A stretch of 39,607 nt of DNA from Chitinophagales bacterium (GCA_030832085.1 JAURJU010000036.1:1-39607), one strand, 5' to 3'. Shown: positions 1 to 9,029, numbered from the stretch's first letter. Notes: a model not told the origin generated them from the sequence alone. Made by a program: numbers and translations.

Positions 1-25
1 AACTAAAACATTAAAACTGGCACAG

Positions 26-601
26 ATGTTCAATTTGATCCTGTTTGGACCTCCCGGTAGCGGAAAAGGCACACAATCTGAAAAGCTTATCGCAAAATAT
101 GGCTTCAAGCATTTGTCAACCGGGGATATTCTCCGGTCCGAAATTGCCAACCAGACCCAACTGGGCCTGGAAGCAAAATCATTCATGGATGCCGGTAAGC
201 TTGTACCGGATGCGGTAGTCATTGGCATGGTGGGTGCTGCCATAACAGCGAACCCGGGTGTTTATGGGTTCTTGTTTGATGGATTTCCACGCACCAAACC
301 ACAGGCTGAAGCATTGGATGCCTTGCTTACTGGCCACGGAACTGCCATCAATGTTGTATTGGCTTTGGAAGTTCCCGAGGAGGAATTGATTGCGCGAATG
401 ATTGGCCGCTCCAAAACTTCTGGCAGAACAGATGATGCAGATCCCGAAGTCCAGAAAAAAAGATTGAACGTATATAAAAATGAAACCCTGGCAGTTGCAG
501 ACCACTACAGTCAGTTTGACAAAGTGGTTGGCCTGAACGGCCTGGGTTCCATTGATGATATCTTCAATGCCCTCTGCGCTGAGATTGATGCAAGGGCCTA
601 A
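26..601 (+). CDS. adk: Adenylate kinase
   Basis: Adenylate kinase interconverts ATP + AMP and 2 ADP in the cytoplasm and sets adenylate energy charge. The 191-residue protein opens with the P-loop GPPGSGKGTQ (residues 8-17). It also carries the AMP-binding STGDILR segment, the DGFPRT motif, and the LID arginines in GRSKTSGRTDDADPE. The LID is the short form without the zinc-binding cysteines, which explains a length near 190 rather than 215. The ATG at 26 is the natural start because the P-loop follows immediately. The gene converges on the carbonic anhydrase gene with only 6 bp between the two stop codons. The family assignment is secure. Confidence 0.97.
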   Translation: MFNLILFGPPGSGKGTQSEKLIAKYGFKHLSTGDILRSEIANQTQLGLEAKSFMDAGKLVPDAVVIGMVGAAITANPGVYGFLFDGFPRTKPQAEALDALLTGHGTAINVVLALEVPEEELIARMIGRSKTSGRTDDADPEVQKKRLNVYKNETLAVADHYSQFDKVVGLNGLGSIDDIFNALCAEIDARA

Positions 602-607
602 AGAAGT

Positions 608-1240
608 TTAAAGGTTGTCAAATTCATAGATGGGATCAATCGGGGTGCCTGCGGGCATTTCATAAATGGGATTGATCAATCCATTGTCCAGCCCGTATAC
701 CCATCCGTGCAAGTGCGGTGCATTGTTTTCTTTCCATGCTTTTTGAATGATGGAGGTTTTGGCAAGATTCATGACCTGTTCTTGTACATTGAGTTCAACC
801 AGCTTATTTGTTTTTTTATTTTCATCATCAATGGCATCCACTTCATCTTTGTGTATGCGGTATACATCTTTGATGTTTCTTAACCATTTATTGATGATCC
901 CCAAGGATGTTTGTGTCATGGCAGCTTTCACACCCCCACAACCATAGTGTCCACATACTATGATGTGTTTTATCTTCAATACTTCAACAGCATATTGAAG
1001 TACTGACAACATATTCAGATCTGTATGAACAACCATGTTGGCAATATTGCGGTGCACAAATATTTCACCGGGTTGTGTTCCGGTAATTTCATTTGCCGGA
1101 ACCCTGCTGTCGCTGCATCCTATCCACAAATATTCGGGTGTCTGGATATTTTTCAAACGTTCAAAAAATGCAGGATCATCTGAGATCCGATCAGCAGCCC
1201 ATGCTTTATTTTCGAGTAATAATTTTTCGTATGGTTTCAT
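608..1240 (-). CDS. can: Beta-class carbonic anhydrase
   Basis: This enzyme catalyses reversible hydration of CO2 to bicarbonate with a zinc ion. The 210-residue protein shows the beta-class zinc and dyad residues: C42-S-D44-S-R46 in the CSDSR motif, then H98 and C101 in CGHYGCGG. Length and motif spacing match the E. coli Can-type enzyme. It has no signal peptide, so it is cytoplasmic. It lies 17 bp downstream of a SulP transporter gene on the same strand. That linkage suggests the pair imports or equilibrates bicarbonate; the class is seen directly and the partnership is inferred. Confidence 0.96.
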   Translation of the reverse strand: MKPYEKLLLENKAWAADRISDDPAFFERLKNIQTPEYLWIGCSDSRVPANEITGTQPGEIFVHRNIANMVVHTDLNMLSVLQYAVEVLKIKHIIVCGHYGCGGVKAAMTQTSLGIINKWLRNIKDVYRIHKDEVDAIDDENKKTNKLVELNVQEQVMNLAKTSIIQKAWKENNAPHLHGWVYGLDNGLINPIYEMPAGTPIDPIYEFDNL

Positions 1241-1257
1241 GATGGTATGTTATTTAT

Positions 1258-2796
1258 TTATAGAAGTTGATGCATTTTTTTGTTGTTTTTCTTTATTTCC
1301 ACTTCAATGTTTTTCAGTCCTGCATGTTGCTTGAATTCGTTGATCACGTCAATGACATCATTGTCAATGAAGTCAGCCTGGGTAGCATCGATGAGTACAT
1401 AAGCGTTCTCAGGCAAATGCTCCAACTTCATTTTGAGGCTTGGTTTATTCAGGAATGAAACATCTTTTTTTAGCCTGAACAGGTAGTTGTTGTTATCAAT
1501 GACAACACTGATGTTTGACCTGAAATTGCTGTAAACCATCGAAAGGAGAGAGACAATGATGCCCAAAAGGATGCCAACAAGCAGGTCTGAGAAAAGAATC
1601 GCTATGATGGTTGCAACGAAAGGGATGAATTGATTCCAGCCTTTTCCAAAAAATTCTTTGAAAAGGGAAATCTTTGCCAGCTTATACCCTGTATAAATCA
1701 AAATTGCAGCAAGTGCTGACAATGGAATCAGGTTCAAGGTTTGTGGTATAAACAGAATGGCAACCAACAAAAGCACACCATGAAGGACAGCAGACGTTTT
1801 TGATGTTGCTCCGGCATTGATGTTTGCAGAACTTCTCACAATGACTGAGGTCAATGGTAGCCCACCCAGCAATCCTGAAATCATGTTTCCTACCCCTTGT
1901 GCTTTGAGTTCTGTATTGGTCGGAGAGACCCTCTTGAATGGATCCATCTTGTCAATGGCTTCCAGGCTGAGTAATGTTTCAAGACTGGCTACAATGGCTA
2001 TGGTTAAAGCAGTTTTCCATACCAATGGATTGGTGATCTGCTTGATATCAGGGAAACTGAAAAAGTTGAGAAATTCATCCGTATTCCTGGCAATGGGTAG
2101 GTTGACCATATGCTCTGGGCTGATTACCAGTGTGCTGTGTAGCGTATTGAAAAAAAGATTCAAAAGAATGCCGACGATTACAGCTACAAGGGCTCCCGGA
2201 ACCTGCTTTAATACCTTGTTTGATTTGAAGCTCTTGCTATCAAACAAAACGAGGATCAGTAAAGATAAAACACCAATGATCATCGGTCCCCAGCTCTCAA
2301 AATTGATTGAATTGAGCAATTCTGAAAATGTATTCTGATTGTCCGGTTGTATAAAGGTTTCATCACCTTCAAAATCTGCGTCATAGCCGATGAGATGTGG
2401 AATCTGCTTTAAAATGAGGATAATGCCTATCGCCGCAAGCATTCCTTTGATCACTGAATTGGGAACAAAATCGCCCAGAATTCCAGCTTTTAAATAGCCC
2501 AATATCAATTGTAAAAAGCCGGCCAAAACAACAGCAAGCAGAAAGGTTTCAAAACTTGGCAATTGTAAAATGGCTGAGGCCACAATTGAAATCAGACCAG
2601 CGGCCGGTCCACTCACACTCAGAGATGACCCGCTCAATAAACCGATGACAATGCCCCCAACAATGCCAGCAATGATGCCTGAGAAAAGGGGTGCTTTTGA
2701 GCCCAGGGCAATGCCCAGGCAAAGGGGGAGGGCGACTAAAAAAACAACGATAGCGGCAGGAAAATCTGCCTGTAAATTCTTCTTATATTTTTTCAT
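1258..2796 (-). CDS. SulP (SLC26-like) anion transporter with STAS domain
   Basis: This is an inner-membrane SulP transporter, probably for bicarbonate or sulfate. The protein (512 aa from the chosen ATG) has an N-terminal cytoplasmic KKYKKNLQADFPAA segment, about 10-12 hydrophobic helices with the family's VALPLCLGIALGS and SGPAAGL signatures, and a short C-terminal STAS-like domain (roughly the last 90 residues, including VLIDATQADFIDNDVID). I chose the ATG at 2796; an in-frame TTG at 2838 would overlap the upstream gene but adds residues outside the family core. The neighbouring carbonic anhydrase favours bicarbonate as substrate, but substrate cannot be read from sequence alone. Confidence 0.92.
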   Translation of the reverse strand: MKKYKKNLQADFPAAIVVFLVALPLCLGIALGSKAPLFSGIIAGIVGGIVIGLLSGSSLSVSGPAAGLISIVASAILQLPSFETFLLAVVLAGFLQLILGYLKAGILGDFVPNSVIKGMLAAIGIILILKQIPHLIGYDADFEGDETFIQPDNQNTFSELLNSINFESWGPMIIGVLSLLILVLFDSKSFKSNKVLKQVPGALVAVIVGILLNLFFNTLHSTLVISPEHMVNLPIARNTDEFLNFFSFPDIKQITNPLVWKTALTIAIVASLETLLSLEAIDKMDPFKRVSPTNTELKAQGVGNMISGLLGGLPLTSVIVRSSANINAGATSKTSAVLHGVLLLVAILFIPQTLNLIPLSALAAILIYTGYKLAKISLFKEFFGKGWNQFIPFVATIIAILFSDLLVGILLGIIVSLLSMVYSNFRSNISVVIDNNNYLFRLKKDVSFLNKPSLKMKLEHLPENAYVLIDATQADFIDNDVIDVINEFKQHAGLKNIEVEIKKNNKKMHQLL

Positions 2797-2834
2797 TGCA
2801 ATATTTTCTGTTCTCTCAAAAAATGAATCGAAGT

Positions 2835-3143
2835 TCAAGAACAGAAAAGAGGGGGAGGGGTAGGGATATCATCTGCCAGACGAGATGCATAATCCTGGGT
2901 GTGTGTGTTATTGGTACCCAATGTTATGGACGCAATAGCAAAACTGGGCTGAATGCCGTGATAAAACAAGTCAGATTTTTTAATCTCTTCGCTACCTTCC
3001 GGGCTTTTCCCGTCTGTGTCTGATGAGGAATTGCAAATCTCCTCCACCATTTGATTTCCATAAATAAGTGAACTCACTTCCTTTAGCGGGAGCAATTGAA
3101 TCGCGATAATCGTCAACAGCAGGTATGCAAATATATGCCTCAT
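2835..3143 (-). CDS. Small single-pass membrane or exported protein, unknown function
   Basis: I do not recognise a named family. The 102-residue protein starts with MRHIFAYLLLTIIAIQLLPL, a signal peptide or single membrane helix. A polar region rich in Ser, Asp, Glu and Lys follows, and it ends in DDIPTPPPLFCS. In my recollection such proteins with a C-terminal PTPPP motif recur in Bacteroidota as small hypotheticals. An upstream in-frame TTG (3179) would add 12 residues; the ATG at 3143 puts the hydrophobic segment at the N-terminus. It sits between fabG and the SulP gene on the same strand, 38 bp ahead of SulP. A TAGTTTTA sequence (one mismatch to the -7 element) lies 9 bp before the ATG. 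Confidence 0.65.
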   Translation of the reverse strand: MRHIFAYLLLTIIAIQLLPLKEVSSLIYGNQMVEEICNSSSDTDGKSPEGSEEIKKSDLFYHGIQPSFAIASITLGTNNTHTQDYASRLADDIPTPPPLFCS

Positions 3144-3234
3144 CACAAGTAGTAAAACTACAAGATGACGGCCAAACAAAGCGAGATTTCCCCCGTTATT
3201 TATAAAAAATAATAATACTAATAGCTAAATATCT

Positions 3235-3990
3235 TTATATGTTGAGGCCCCCACAGGCACTGAGCACTTGTCCTGTGATGTAACTGCTCATGTCTGATGC
3301 AAGAAACAGGGTGGTATTGCCAATTTCTTCTGCCGAACCAAATCTTCCCAGAGGAATCTTAGCAAGAAATGCATTTGCAGCGTCGCCTTCCTGCAGGTAA
3401 TGTGTCATGTCGGTTTCCACGAATCCGGGTGCAATGGCATTCACACGAACGTTTCTGCTGCCCAGTTCATGTGCCATGGATTTGGTAAAACCAATGATAC
3501 CGGCCTTGCTGGCTGCATAGCTTGACTGGCCTGCGTTTCCGCGGACACCTATGATGGAGCTCATGTTGATGATAGACCCTTTCCTTGCCTTCATCATCGG
3601 CCTGATGACCTGTTTGGTCATGTTGAAAACACTCTTCAGGTTGATTTCCATCACTTCGTCCCATTGCTCAGGAGTCATCCTGAGGAGGAGATTGTCTTTG
3701 GAAATTCCTGCATTGTTCACACAAATATCGACCGTCCCAAATTCCTTGACGACATCATTCACGAATGCCTCTGATTCTGCGAAATTGCCCGCATTGCTTC
3801 TCCAGGCTTTTGCTTTGACGCCCAGTCCTTCGAGCTTGGTCACCAAGGCTGCTGCTTTATCAGCACTGCCCTCGCTTACATAGGTGAACGCTATGTGTGC
3901 ACCATGTTCAGCAAGTTTTATGGCGATTGCTTCACCAATTCCACGTGCTGCACCTGTAACGATGGCTATTTTATTTTCGAGAAGTTTCAT
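3235..3990 (-). CDS. fabG: 3-oxoacyl-ACP reductase, FabG-type SDR
   Basis: An NADPH-dependent reductase of 3-ketoacyl-ACP in the fatty acid elongation cycle, or a close SDR paralogue. From the ATG at 3990 the protein is 251 aa, the usual FabG length. It has the Rossmann motif TGAARGIG (12-19), NNAG (92-95), the catalytic S145/Y158/K162 set (YAASK), and the NAIAPGFVETDM segment typical of FabG. An upstream in-frame ATG at 4029 would add 13 Asn-rich residues and is unlikely. The gene follows the GH3-family gene on the same strand, separated by 63 bp. Genomes often carry several FabG paralogues, so a role in a dedicated acyl pathway with GH3 is possible. Confidence 0.9.
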   Translation of the reverse strand: MKLLENKIAIVTGAARGIGEAIAIKLAEHGAHIAFTYVSEGSADKAAALVTKLEGLGVKAKAWRSNAGNFAESEAFVNDVVKEFGTVDICVNNAGISKDNLLLRMTPEQWDEVMEINLKSVFNMTKQVIRPMMKARKGSIINMSSIIGVRGNAGQSSYAASKAGIIGFTKSMAHELGSRNVRVNAIAPGFVETDMTHYLQEGDAANAFLAKIPLGRFGSAEEIGNTTLFLASDMSSYITGQVLSACGGLNI

Positions 3991-4053
3991 GTTGTTGTTT
4001 GAGATGGCAAAATTATTGAAAAACTGCAAGAATTCTGAAGCATTGATAATTCT

Positions 4054-5646
4054 TCAATCCCCTCGTCCCTGTCCCCTGTCCCTTGTCCCTTTCCCCTCAT
4101 CCCTCGTCCCCTGTCCCTCGTCCCTCGTCCCTTTCCCCTCATCCCTCATCCCCAACAACTCCTCAATGATGCTCCTGTCATTGCTGAGTCGTGGAACTTT
4201 ATGCTGTCCGCCAAGCTTGTTTTTTTGTTTCAGCCATTTGTTGAAATGCCCGTGAGGAAGGGATTTGACAAGGGGAGGCCTGAGTGCAATGTTCTTGTAT
4301 CTTTTGGCTTCGTAGTCGCTGTTTAGTTTTTTGAGTTCTTCGTCGAGCACTGTTGTAAACCGGTTGAGGTCTTCCGGCGCTTTTTCAAATTCAATCAGCC
4401 ACTCATGAGCCCCATTTCCGTCTTCGCTGAAATAGACTGGGCCTGCCGTATAGTCCGTGATGACGGAATTCGTCAAATGACAGGCTACTGCAATGGCCCT
4501 CTCCGCATTGTCGATGATCAGTTCCTCTCCAAATGCATTGATGAAAAGTTTCAGGCGTCCGCTGACTTTGATCCTGAAGGGGTAAAGGCTTGTGAATTCA
4601 ACAGTATCACCAATAAGATAACGCCAAAGTCCTCCATTGGTGCTGATGACAGGGGCATAATGTTGTCCAATTTCAACATCTTTCAATCCAATTGTTTTTG
4701 GATCAGCCTTTCCATATTCATCTATGGGCATAAACTCGTAAAAGATACCATGGTCCAGGAACAGCAGCATACCCTCAGTTCCGGGGATGTCTTGAGCGGC
4801 AAAGAAGCCCTCACTGGCGTTGTACATTTCCAGGTATTGGATATCATCGCCAATCAGTTTTTTAAATTGTTCCTTGTAAGGCAGGAAAGAAACCCCGCCA
4901 TGAAAATAGAGTTCCAAAGAAGGCCATACTTCTTTCATGTTTTTTTTGCCGGTCAATTCCAAAATGCGTTGGAACAATACGATTGTCCATGTGGGCACGC
5001 CGGAAACCGAGGTCACGTTTTCGTGCATGGTTGTTTCCGCCAGCATCTGAATTTTGCTTTCCCACTCGTCCATCAATGCAATACGCAGTTCTGGTGTCCT
5101 GACCCAGTTGCCATAGAAAGGGGTGTTCTGCATGAGCACGGCACTGAGGTCACCGAAATGAGCTTCCTCGTGCAGGTTGCTGATGGTATGGCTGCCACCA
5201 ATCATCAGCCCCTTTCCTGTGAGCAGGTCTGATTCAGGGTTGTGCATATAGTAAAGCGAAAGAACATCTTTTGCAGCCTTGAAATGGCCGTCTTCCAGGC
5301 TTTCCTGGCTTACAGGGATGTATTTGCTCTTGTCTGAAGTGGTTCCACTGCTTTTGGCAAACCAGTTGATTGGCGTATTCCACAGCAGGTTTTGCTCGCC
5401 TGCCATAATCCTTTCCACATAAGGTTTGATGTCGTTGTATTCTTGAATCGGAACTGCCTGCTTGAAAGCCTTGGTGGTGAACAACTTGGAGAATTCATAC
5501 TGCCTGCCTATTGCTGTGAATTGTGCCGCCGTTACCAGGTCTTGCAATACTTCCCGCTGGGCAGATATGGGGTGTTGAATCCATGCCTCAATGCGCCAGG
5601 AACGCAACCTTGCCAAGGATGATATGGCGGGACTTAACAGTTTCAT
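4054..5646 (-). CDS. GH3-family acyl-adenylating enzyme with repeat-encoded C-terminal tail
   Basis: The GH3 superfamily adenylates carboxylic acids and conjugates them to amino acids in plants; bacterial members have no settled substrate. The protein (530 aa from the ATG at 5646) has the GH3 nucleotide-binding motif SSGTTSDKSKYIP near residue 100, YNASEGFF, and the C-terminal LGGQHKVPRLSNDR signature that normally lies just before the end. Here about 31 extra residues follow (roughly 500-530): a heptad peptide repeat of the type TRDEGKG, made by translating the heptanucleotide array at 4059-4149. A TTG at 5667 would overlap the lptB stop by 4 bp; the ATG gives a 17-bp gap. Co-direction with lptB and fabG suggests lipid or acyl metabolism (inference). 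Confidence 0.88.
   Translation of the reverse strand: MKLLSPAISSLARLRSWRIEAWIQHPISAQREVLQDLVTAAQFTAIGRQYEFSKLFTTKAFKQAVPIQEYNDIKPYVERIMAGEQNLLWNTPINWFAKSSGTTSDKSKYIPVSQESLEDGHFKAAKDVLSLYYMHNPESDLLTGKGLMIGGSHTISNLHEEAHFGDLSAVLMQNTPFYGNWVRTPELRIALMDEWESKIQMLAETTMHENVTSVSGVPTWTIVLFQRILELTGKKNMKEVWPSLELYFHGGVSFLPYKEQFKKLIGDDIQYLEMYNASEGFFAAQDIPGTEGMLLFLDHGIFYEFMPIDEYGKADPKTIGLKDVEIGQHYAPVISTNGGLWRYLIGDTVEFTSLYPFRIKVSGRLKLFINAFGEELIIDNAERAIAVACHLTNSVITDYTAGPVYFSEDGNGAHEWLIEFEKAPEDLNRFTTVLDEELKKLNSDYEAKRYKNIALRPPLVKSLPHGHFNKWLKQKNKLGGQHKVPRLSNDRSIIEELLGMRDEGKGTRDEGQGTRDEGKGTRDRGQGRGD
4059..4149 (+). repeat. Heptanucleotide tandem array A (CCCTCRT type), 13 units
   Basis: On the plus strand this stretch divides into 13 consecutive units beginning CCC, such as CCCTCGT, CCCTCAT, CCCCTGT, CCCTTGT and CCCTTTC. 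Eleven units are exactly 7 bp; the first two are 8 and 6 bp, so the phase is kept. The array overlaps the 3' end of the minus-strand GH3 gene and encodes a seven-residue peptide repeat there, because 21 bp equals three units or seven codons. The same unit family recurs at 19635-19732. Units vary in sequence but not in length. Confidence 0.93.
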
Positions 5647-5663
5647 GGATGGGGTTATGGTGG

Positions 5664-6446
5664 TCAACGATCGCCGTAAAGGGACTCTTGACGGGCTTCC
5701 TCATGAAGATAATCCTTTCTTTTGAGTTCGAAATTCCTGCCAAGGTAAAGTCTTCTCACTTGTTGATCTTCCGCAAGTTCTTCGGCTGTTCCATGTTTGA
5801 AGATCTTTCCTTCAATCAACAAATAGGCCCTGTCACAGATGGAAAGGGTTTCATTGACATTGTGGTCTGTGATGAGTATGCCAATGTTCTTGAATTTGAG
5901 GCGGGCAACTATGGTCTGTATGTCTTCTACTGCGATGGGATCCACACCTGCAAAAGGCTCATCCAAGAGGATGAATTTGGGGTCTACAGCCAATGCCCTT
6001 GCTATTTCTGTGCGCCTTCTTTCTCCGCCACTAAGTGAGTCTCCATTGTTTTTCCTTACATGCGTGAGCCTGAATTCCGACAACAGCTCCTCAAGTTTTG
6101 CTTTTTGTGCCTTCTTTCCCAGTTTGGTCATTTCCAGTACAGCGGCAATATTGTCCTCCACACTGAGTTTGCGAAAGATGGAAGCCTCTTGGGGAAGGTA
6201 TCCAATGCCCATTTGTGCCCGCTTGTACATGGGCATTTTGGTGATGTTCATGTCATCGAGGTAAACTTCTCCCTCATCGGGTTTGATGAGTCCAACCACC
6301 ATGTAGAATGAAGTTGTTTTTCCAGCACCATTCGGGCCAAGCAGTCCAACGATTTCGCCCTGCCTTACTTCAACGGAAACTTCGTTCACAACGGTCCTGT
6401 TGCCGTAGCGCTTGATCAGGTGCTTGGTATGGATGGTCAGGTTCAT
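5664..6446 (-). CDS. lptB: LPS export ABC transporter ATP-binding protein LptB
   Basis: LptB is the ATPase that, with LptF and LptG, extracts lipopolysaccharide from the inner membrane toward the outer membrane. The 260-residue protein has Walker [10 protein letters not shown] (37-45), the Q-loop in [10 protein letters not shown], the signature LSGGE (138-142), Walker B FILLDEP (158-164) and the switch histidine in LITDHNV. Length and the [19 protein letters not shown] segment are diagnostic of LptB rather than of other ABC ATPases. The ATG at 6446 is chosen because a -7 element match sits 8 bp before it, which excludes the longer in-frame extension to 6518. The gene is divergent from metF. 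Confidence 0.95.
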   Translation of the reverse strand: MNLTIHTKHLIKRYGNRTVVNEVSVEVRQGEIVGLLGPNGAGKTTSFYMVVGLIKPDEGEVYLDDMNITKMPMYKRAQMGIGYLPQEASIFRKLSVEDNIAAVLEMTKLGKKAQKAKLEELLSEFRLTHVRKNNGDSLSGGERRRTEIARALAVDPKFILLDEPFAGVDPIAVEDIQTIVARLKFKNIGILITDHNVNETLSICDRAYLLIEGKIFKHGTAEELAEDQQVRRLYLGRNFELKRKDYLHEEARQESLYGDR

Positions 6447-6454
6447 GTAGGCTA

Positions 6455-6462
6455 CAAATGTA
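6455..6462 (-). promoter_or_regulatory. Candidate -7 promoter element for lptB
   Basis: On the minus strand this reads TACATTTG, an exact match to the Bacteroidota -7 consensus TAnnTTTG. It lies only 8 bp before the lptB ATG, so the transcript would have almost no leader. Confidence 0.55.
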
Positions 6463-6486
6463 TCAAATTTCATCAGCATATATCTG

Positions 6487-6494
6487 TACTTTTG
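6487..6494 (+). promoter_or_regulatory. Candidate -7 promoter element for metF
   Basis: TACTTTTG matches the TAnnTTTG consensus and lies 26 bp before the metF ATG. It is divergent from the lptB element at 6455-6462, so the 74-bp gap would hold two back-to-back promoters. Confidence 0.55.
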
Positions 6495-6520
6495 CCTTTC
6501 AAACCAAGCTACACGCAAAT

Positions 6521-7474
6521 ATGAAAGTGATCGATTACATCAACCAGTCCAAGGGAACCATCCTGTCATATGAAGTTCTGCCACCCTTGAAGGGGAAAAA
6601 TATCCATTCATTGTTTCAGCACCTGGACCCATTGATGGAGTTCAAGCCTTCATTCATCAATGTAACCTATCATAGGAGCGAGCATGTTTCCAGGCAGCAG
6701 CCTGATGGCACAACTGAACGCATAGAGATCAGAAAACGTCCTGGAACAGTGGGTATTTGCGCAGCCATCATGAACCATTACCAGGTAGATGCTGTGCCGC
6801 ACCTGATCTGCGGTGGGTTCACAAAGAGGGAAACGGAAGATGCACTCATCGACCTGAATTTTTTGGGCATTGACAATGTATTGATTCTGCGTGGGGATAC
6901 GCCGAAGGGCGAAGTCGGGACAGTGCCTGACCCCAAGGGAAACCGCTATGCGATCGATTTGTTGAGGCAGGCGGAAAGGCTCAACAATGGCTTTTATCTT
7001 GATGAGGAAATCCTGGACGGATTCAAGACAAACTTTTGTCTGGGTGTTGCAGGCTATCCTGAAAAACATATTGAAGCCACGAGCCTGGAGGCAGACCTTG
7101 TATACCTGAAAGAAAAGGTGGATGCAGGAGCAGAATACATTGTGACCCAGATGTTTTTTGACAATTCCAAATATTTTGATTTTGTGGCCAAATGCAGGGC
7201 AGCCGGTATTCTTGTTCCCATCATACCCGGGTTAAAGCCCTTGACCAACAAAAAGCAGCTAACTGCCATTCCAAGGATCTTCAACCTTGAACTTCCTCAT
7301 GACCTCATCAATGCCATGAACAGCACCACGACCGATGAGGCTGCTGAAAAAGTGGGCGAAGAGTGGTTGGTGGACCAGTCAAAGGAGCTTAAAAAGGCAG
7401 GTGTTCCGGTATTGCATTACTATACCCTTGGAAAGCCACAGGTCATCTACAACGCAGTAAGCAAGATTTTTTAA
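6521..7474 (+). CDS. metF: Methylenetetrahydrofolate reductase [NAD(P)H]
   Basis: A flavoprotein that reduces 5,10-methylenetetrahydrofolate to 5-methyltetrahydrofolate for methionine synthesis. The 317-residue protein begins MKVIDYINQ and has the SYEVLPP segment with the conserved catalytic glutamate, the [12 protein letters not shown] flavin-site motif, and the [14 protein letters not shown] and [12 protein letters not shown] blocks typical of MetF. An upstream in-frame ATG at 6458 lies ahead of the -7 element and would add an unrelated 21-residue leader, so 6521 is preferred. The gene converges on the TlpA-like gene with a 19-bp gap. Confidence 0.95.
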   Translation: MKVIDYINQSKGTILSYEVLPPLKGKNIHSLFQHLDPLMEFKPSFINVTYHRSEHVSRQQPDGTTERIEIRKRPGTVGICAAIMNHYQVDAVPHLICGGFTKRETEDALIDLNFLGIDNVLILRGDTPKGEVGTVPDPKGNRYAIDLLRQAERLNNGFYLDEEILDGFKTNFCLGVAGYPEKHIEATSLEADLVYLKEKVDAGAEYIVTQMFFDNSKYFDFVAKCRAAGILVPIIPGLKPLTNKKQLTAIPRIFNLELPHDLINAMNSTTTDEAAEKVGEEWLVDQSKELKKAGVPVLHYYTLGKPQVIYNAVSKIF

Positions 7475-7493
7475 TTCGTTTTCTCAGGAGCAA

Positions 7494-8936
7494 TTACGGG
7501 GTCTTCGCAGTATTTTTCTTGAAGTTCATAAAGTCATCCAGTTGTAGGTAGGTAAGTTTTTTGGCAACGATGTTCTTGTTCTTGTCGAGGAGATACATCA
7601 TGGGTGTCTGGTACACATCATACAACTGCCTGTAACCGGGCTGTCCTGCCTTGTAAATTTTGTCTTTCGTTTCCTCGGTCTGGTAAATATGGATCCAACC
7701 GTTCAGCTTGTGTTCCCTGATATAGCTGAGCCAGTTGTCTTTCCCCCCATCTGTCATGACCCCAATCAGTTTCACACCTTCTTTTCTCCATTTGGCCTGA
7801 AAGATAGAATCCACCTTTGGAATTTCTTCCTTGCAATGTCCGCAGGTAGGGTCCCAGAAGCAGATAACGGTAAATGGTGACTGGAAGGAGGAAAGGGAAA
7901 AGTTTTTTCCAAGGGTATCCACCATGGGCAAATCAGCTGCTTTTTTGCCAATGACATTTGACATGAGCGAGTATCCCCTGTCGAAGATGAACTTTTTATA
8001 TTTTTCATTCATCCAACTGTCTGCCTGCCCGGTCAGATAATATTTTTCAAATAGATGCACAAAAACGGCATCCTGTCCCATGAACTTTGGATTAACATAT
8101 TTGTCGGTCAGGCTTGACAAAACGTATTTGAACATTTCTTCACTGGGTTTTGCTGCTGCAAGCATTTTGTCAGCATACCCGGCCAAAGAGTCTGCTGCCT
8201 GGGGAAGCACCTCATCAAAATACCTGTCGAAGCGTCCTTGCAATACAGGTGTTCTCACCAGCCTGTCGTCTGCAAGGCCGATGCCATCCCAATAATGGTC
8301 CTTGTAATGGTTATAGGCAAAAACGCTGTCGTATTTTCCGCCTGGATGTTGTGCTGCAGGAGGAACTTCAGGATCTTTCAGGAGGTTGAAAATCGAACTC
8401 AGCAGGTGTTGGGGATTTTTTTTCTGCAACGCATCACGGTATTCTTGCATCTCAAGGCTCAAGGCTTTTATTTCAGCCTGCGCTGCTTTTGTGGCCGGAT
8501 CTTCTGCTGCCCCACCTGCCTTTGCCCTGACTGCGGCAACCGCGGTGCCAATGTCGAATGATTTTTTCTGGTAGTCCGCAAAAATGGTGTTGTCAGTAGA
8601 GCCTTCAAAGCGAAGTCCTTTTACGATGTTGGCAGTATCTGCAAAAACGCTGAATTGCTGTTGTTTGTCCAACATGCACTCAATCCATCCATTTTTTTCC
8701 GGGAAAACAATCATGTAGACACCACCCTGCAGCTTTTTGGGCCCGGTAAAGATGGCCTGTCCGTTGGCATCAATCTTTGCGGAGTCAATCAGGTATTGTT
8801 TGCTGCCAAAATGGTAGGCAAGAAAAAGATATCCCTTGTTGAAGGGCTTGATGTTCGCTTTGATTTCGTAGGCTTTTTGGGCTTTTGCCCATGGGCTGAG
8901 AGAAAGGCATATGAACAAAGAAAATAAAATGCGCAT
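7494..8936 (-). CDS. Exported DUF4369 / TlpA-like thioredoxin protein
   Basis: A periplasmic or membrane-anchored thiol-disulfide oxidoreductase, likely for reducing or rearranging disulfides of exported proteins. The 480-residue protein has a signal peptide (about residues 1-19, ending WAKAQ), then a DUF4369-like beta domain (about 20-130), a helical middle region, and a C-terminal AhpC/TSA-type thioredoxin fold. The active site is CGHC (365-368) in CFWDPTCGHCKEEIP, and the cis-proline is in YQTPMMYLLD (P455). This multi-domain layout is common in Bacteroidota. The natural substrate is unknown. A sub-consensus TAATTTTA lies at 8952-8959 upstream. Confidence 0.87.
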   Translation of the reverse strand: MRILFSLFICLSLSPWAKAQKAYEIKANIKPFNKGYLFLAYHFGSKQYLIDSAKIDANGQAIFTGPKKLQGGVYMIVFPEKNGWIECMLDKQQQFSVFADTANIVKGLRFEGSTDNTIFADYQKKSFDIGTAVAAVRAKAGGAAEDPATKAAQAEIKALSLEMQEYRDALQKKNPQHLLSSIFNLLKDPEVPPAAQHPGGKYDSVFAYNHYKDHYWDGIGLADDRLVRTPVLQGRFDRYFDEVLPQAADSLAGYADKMLAAAKPSEEMFKYVLSSLTDKYVNPKFMGQDAVFVHLFEKYYLTGQADSWMNEKYKKFIFDRGYSLMSNVIGKKAADLPMVDTLGKNFSLSSFQSPFTVICFWDPTCGHCKEEIPKVDSIFQAKWRKEGVKLIGVMTDGGKDNWLSYIREHKLNGWIHIYQTEETKDKIYKAGQPGYRQLYDVYQTPMMYLLDKNKNIVAKKLTYLQLDDFMNFKKNTAKTP

Positions 8937-9029
8937 CAGTGAAAGTTTCGGTAAAATTATTCAATATGCCGGAAATACAATGTTAAAAGGATAAGGTTGG
9001 CTCCAAGGGGAATAAGGGATTTTAAATTG

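Noticed and set aside
4059-4149. CRISPR array
   Set aside because: Units are 7 bp with no spacers, far shorter than any CRISPR repeat, and there are no cas genes in the window.
4405-5232. Long open frame antisense to the GH3 gene (275 codons)
   Set aside because: It is embedded in a clearly conserved gene and has no recognisable motif.
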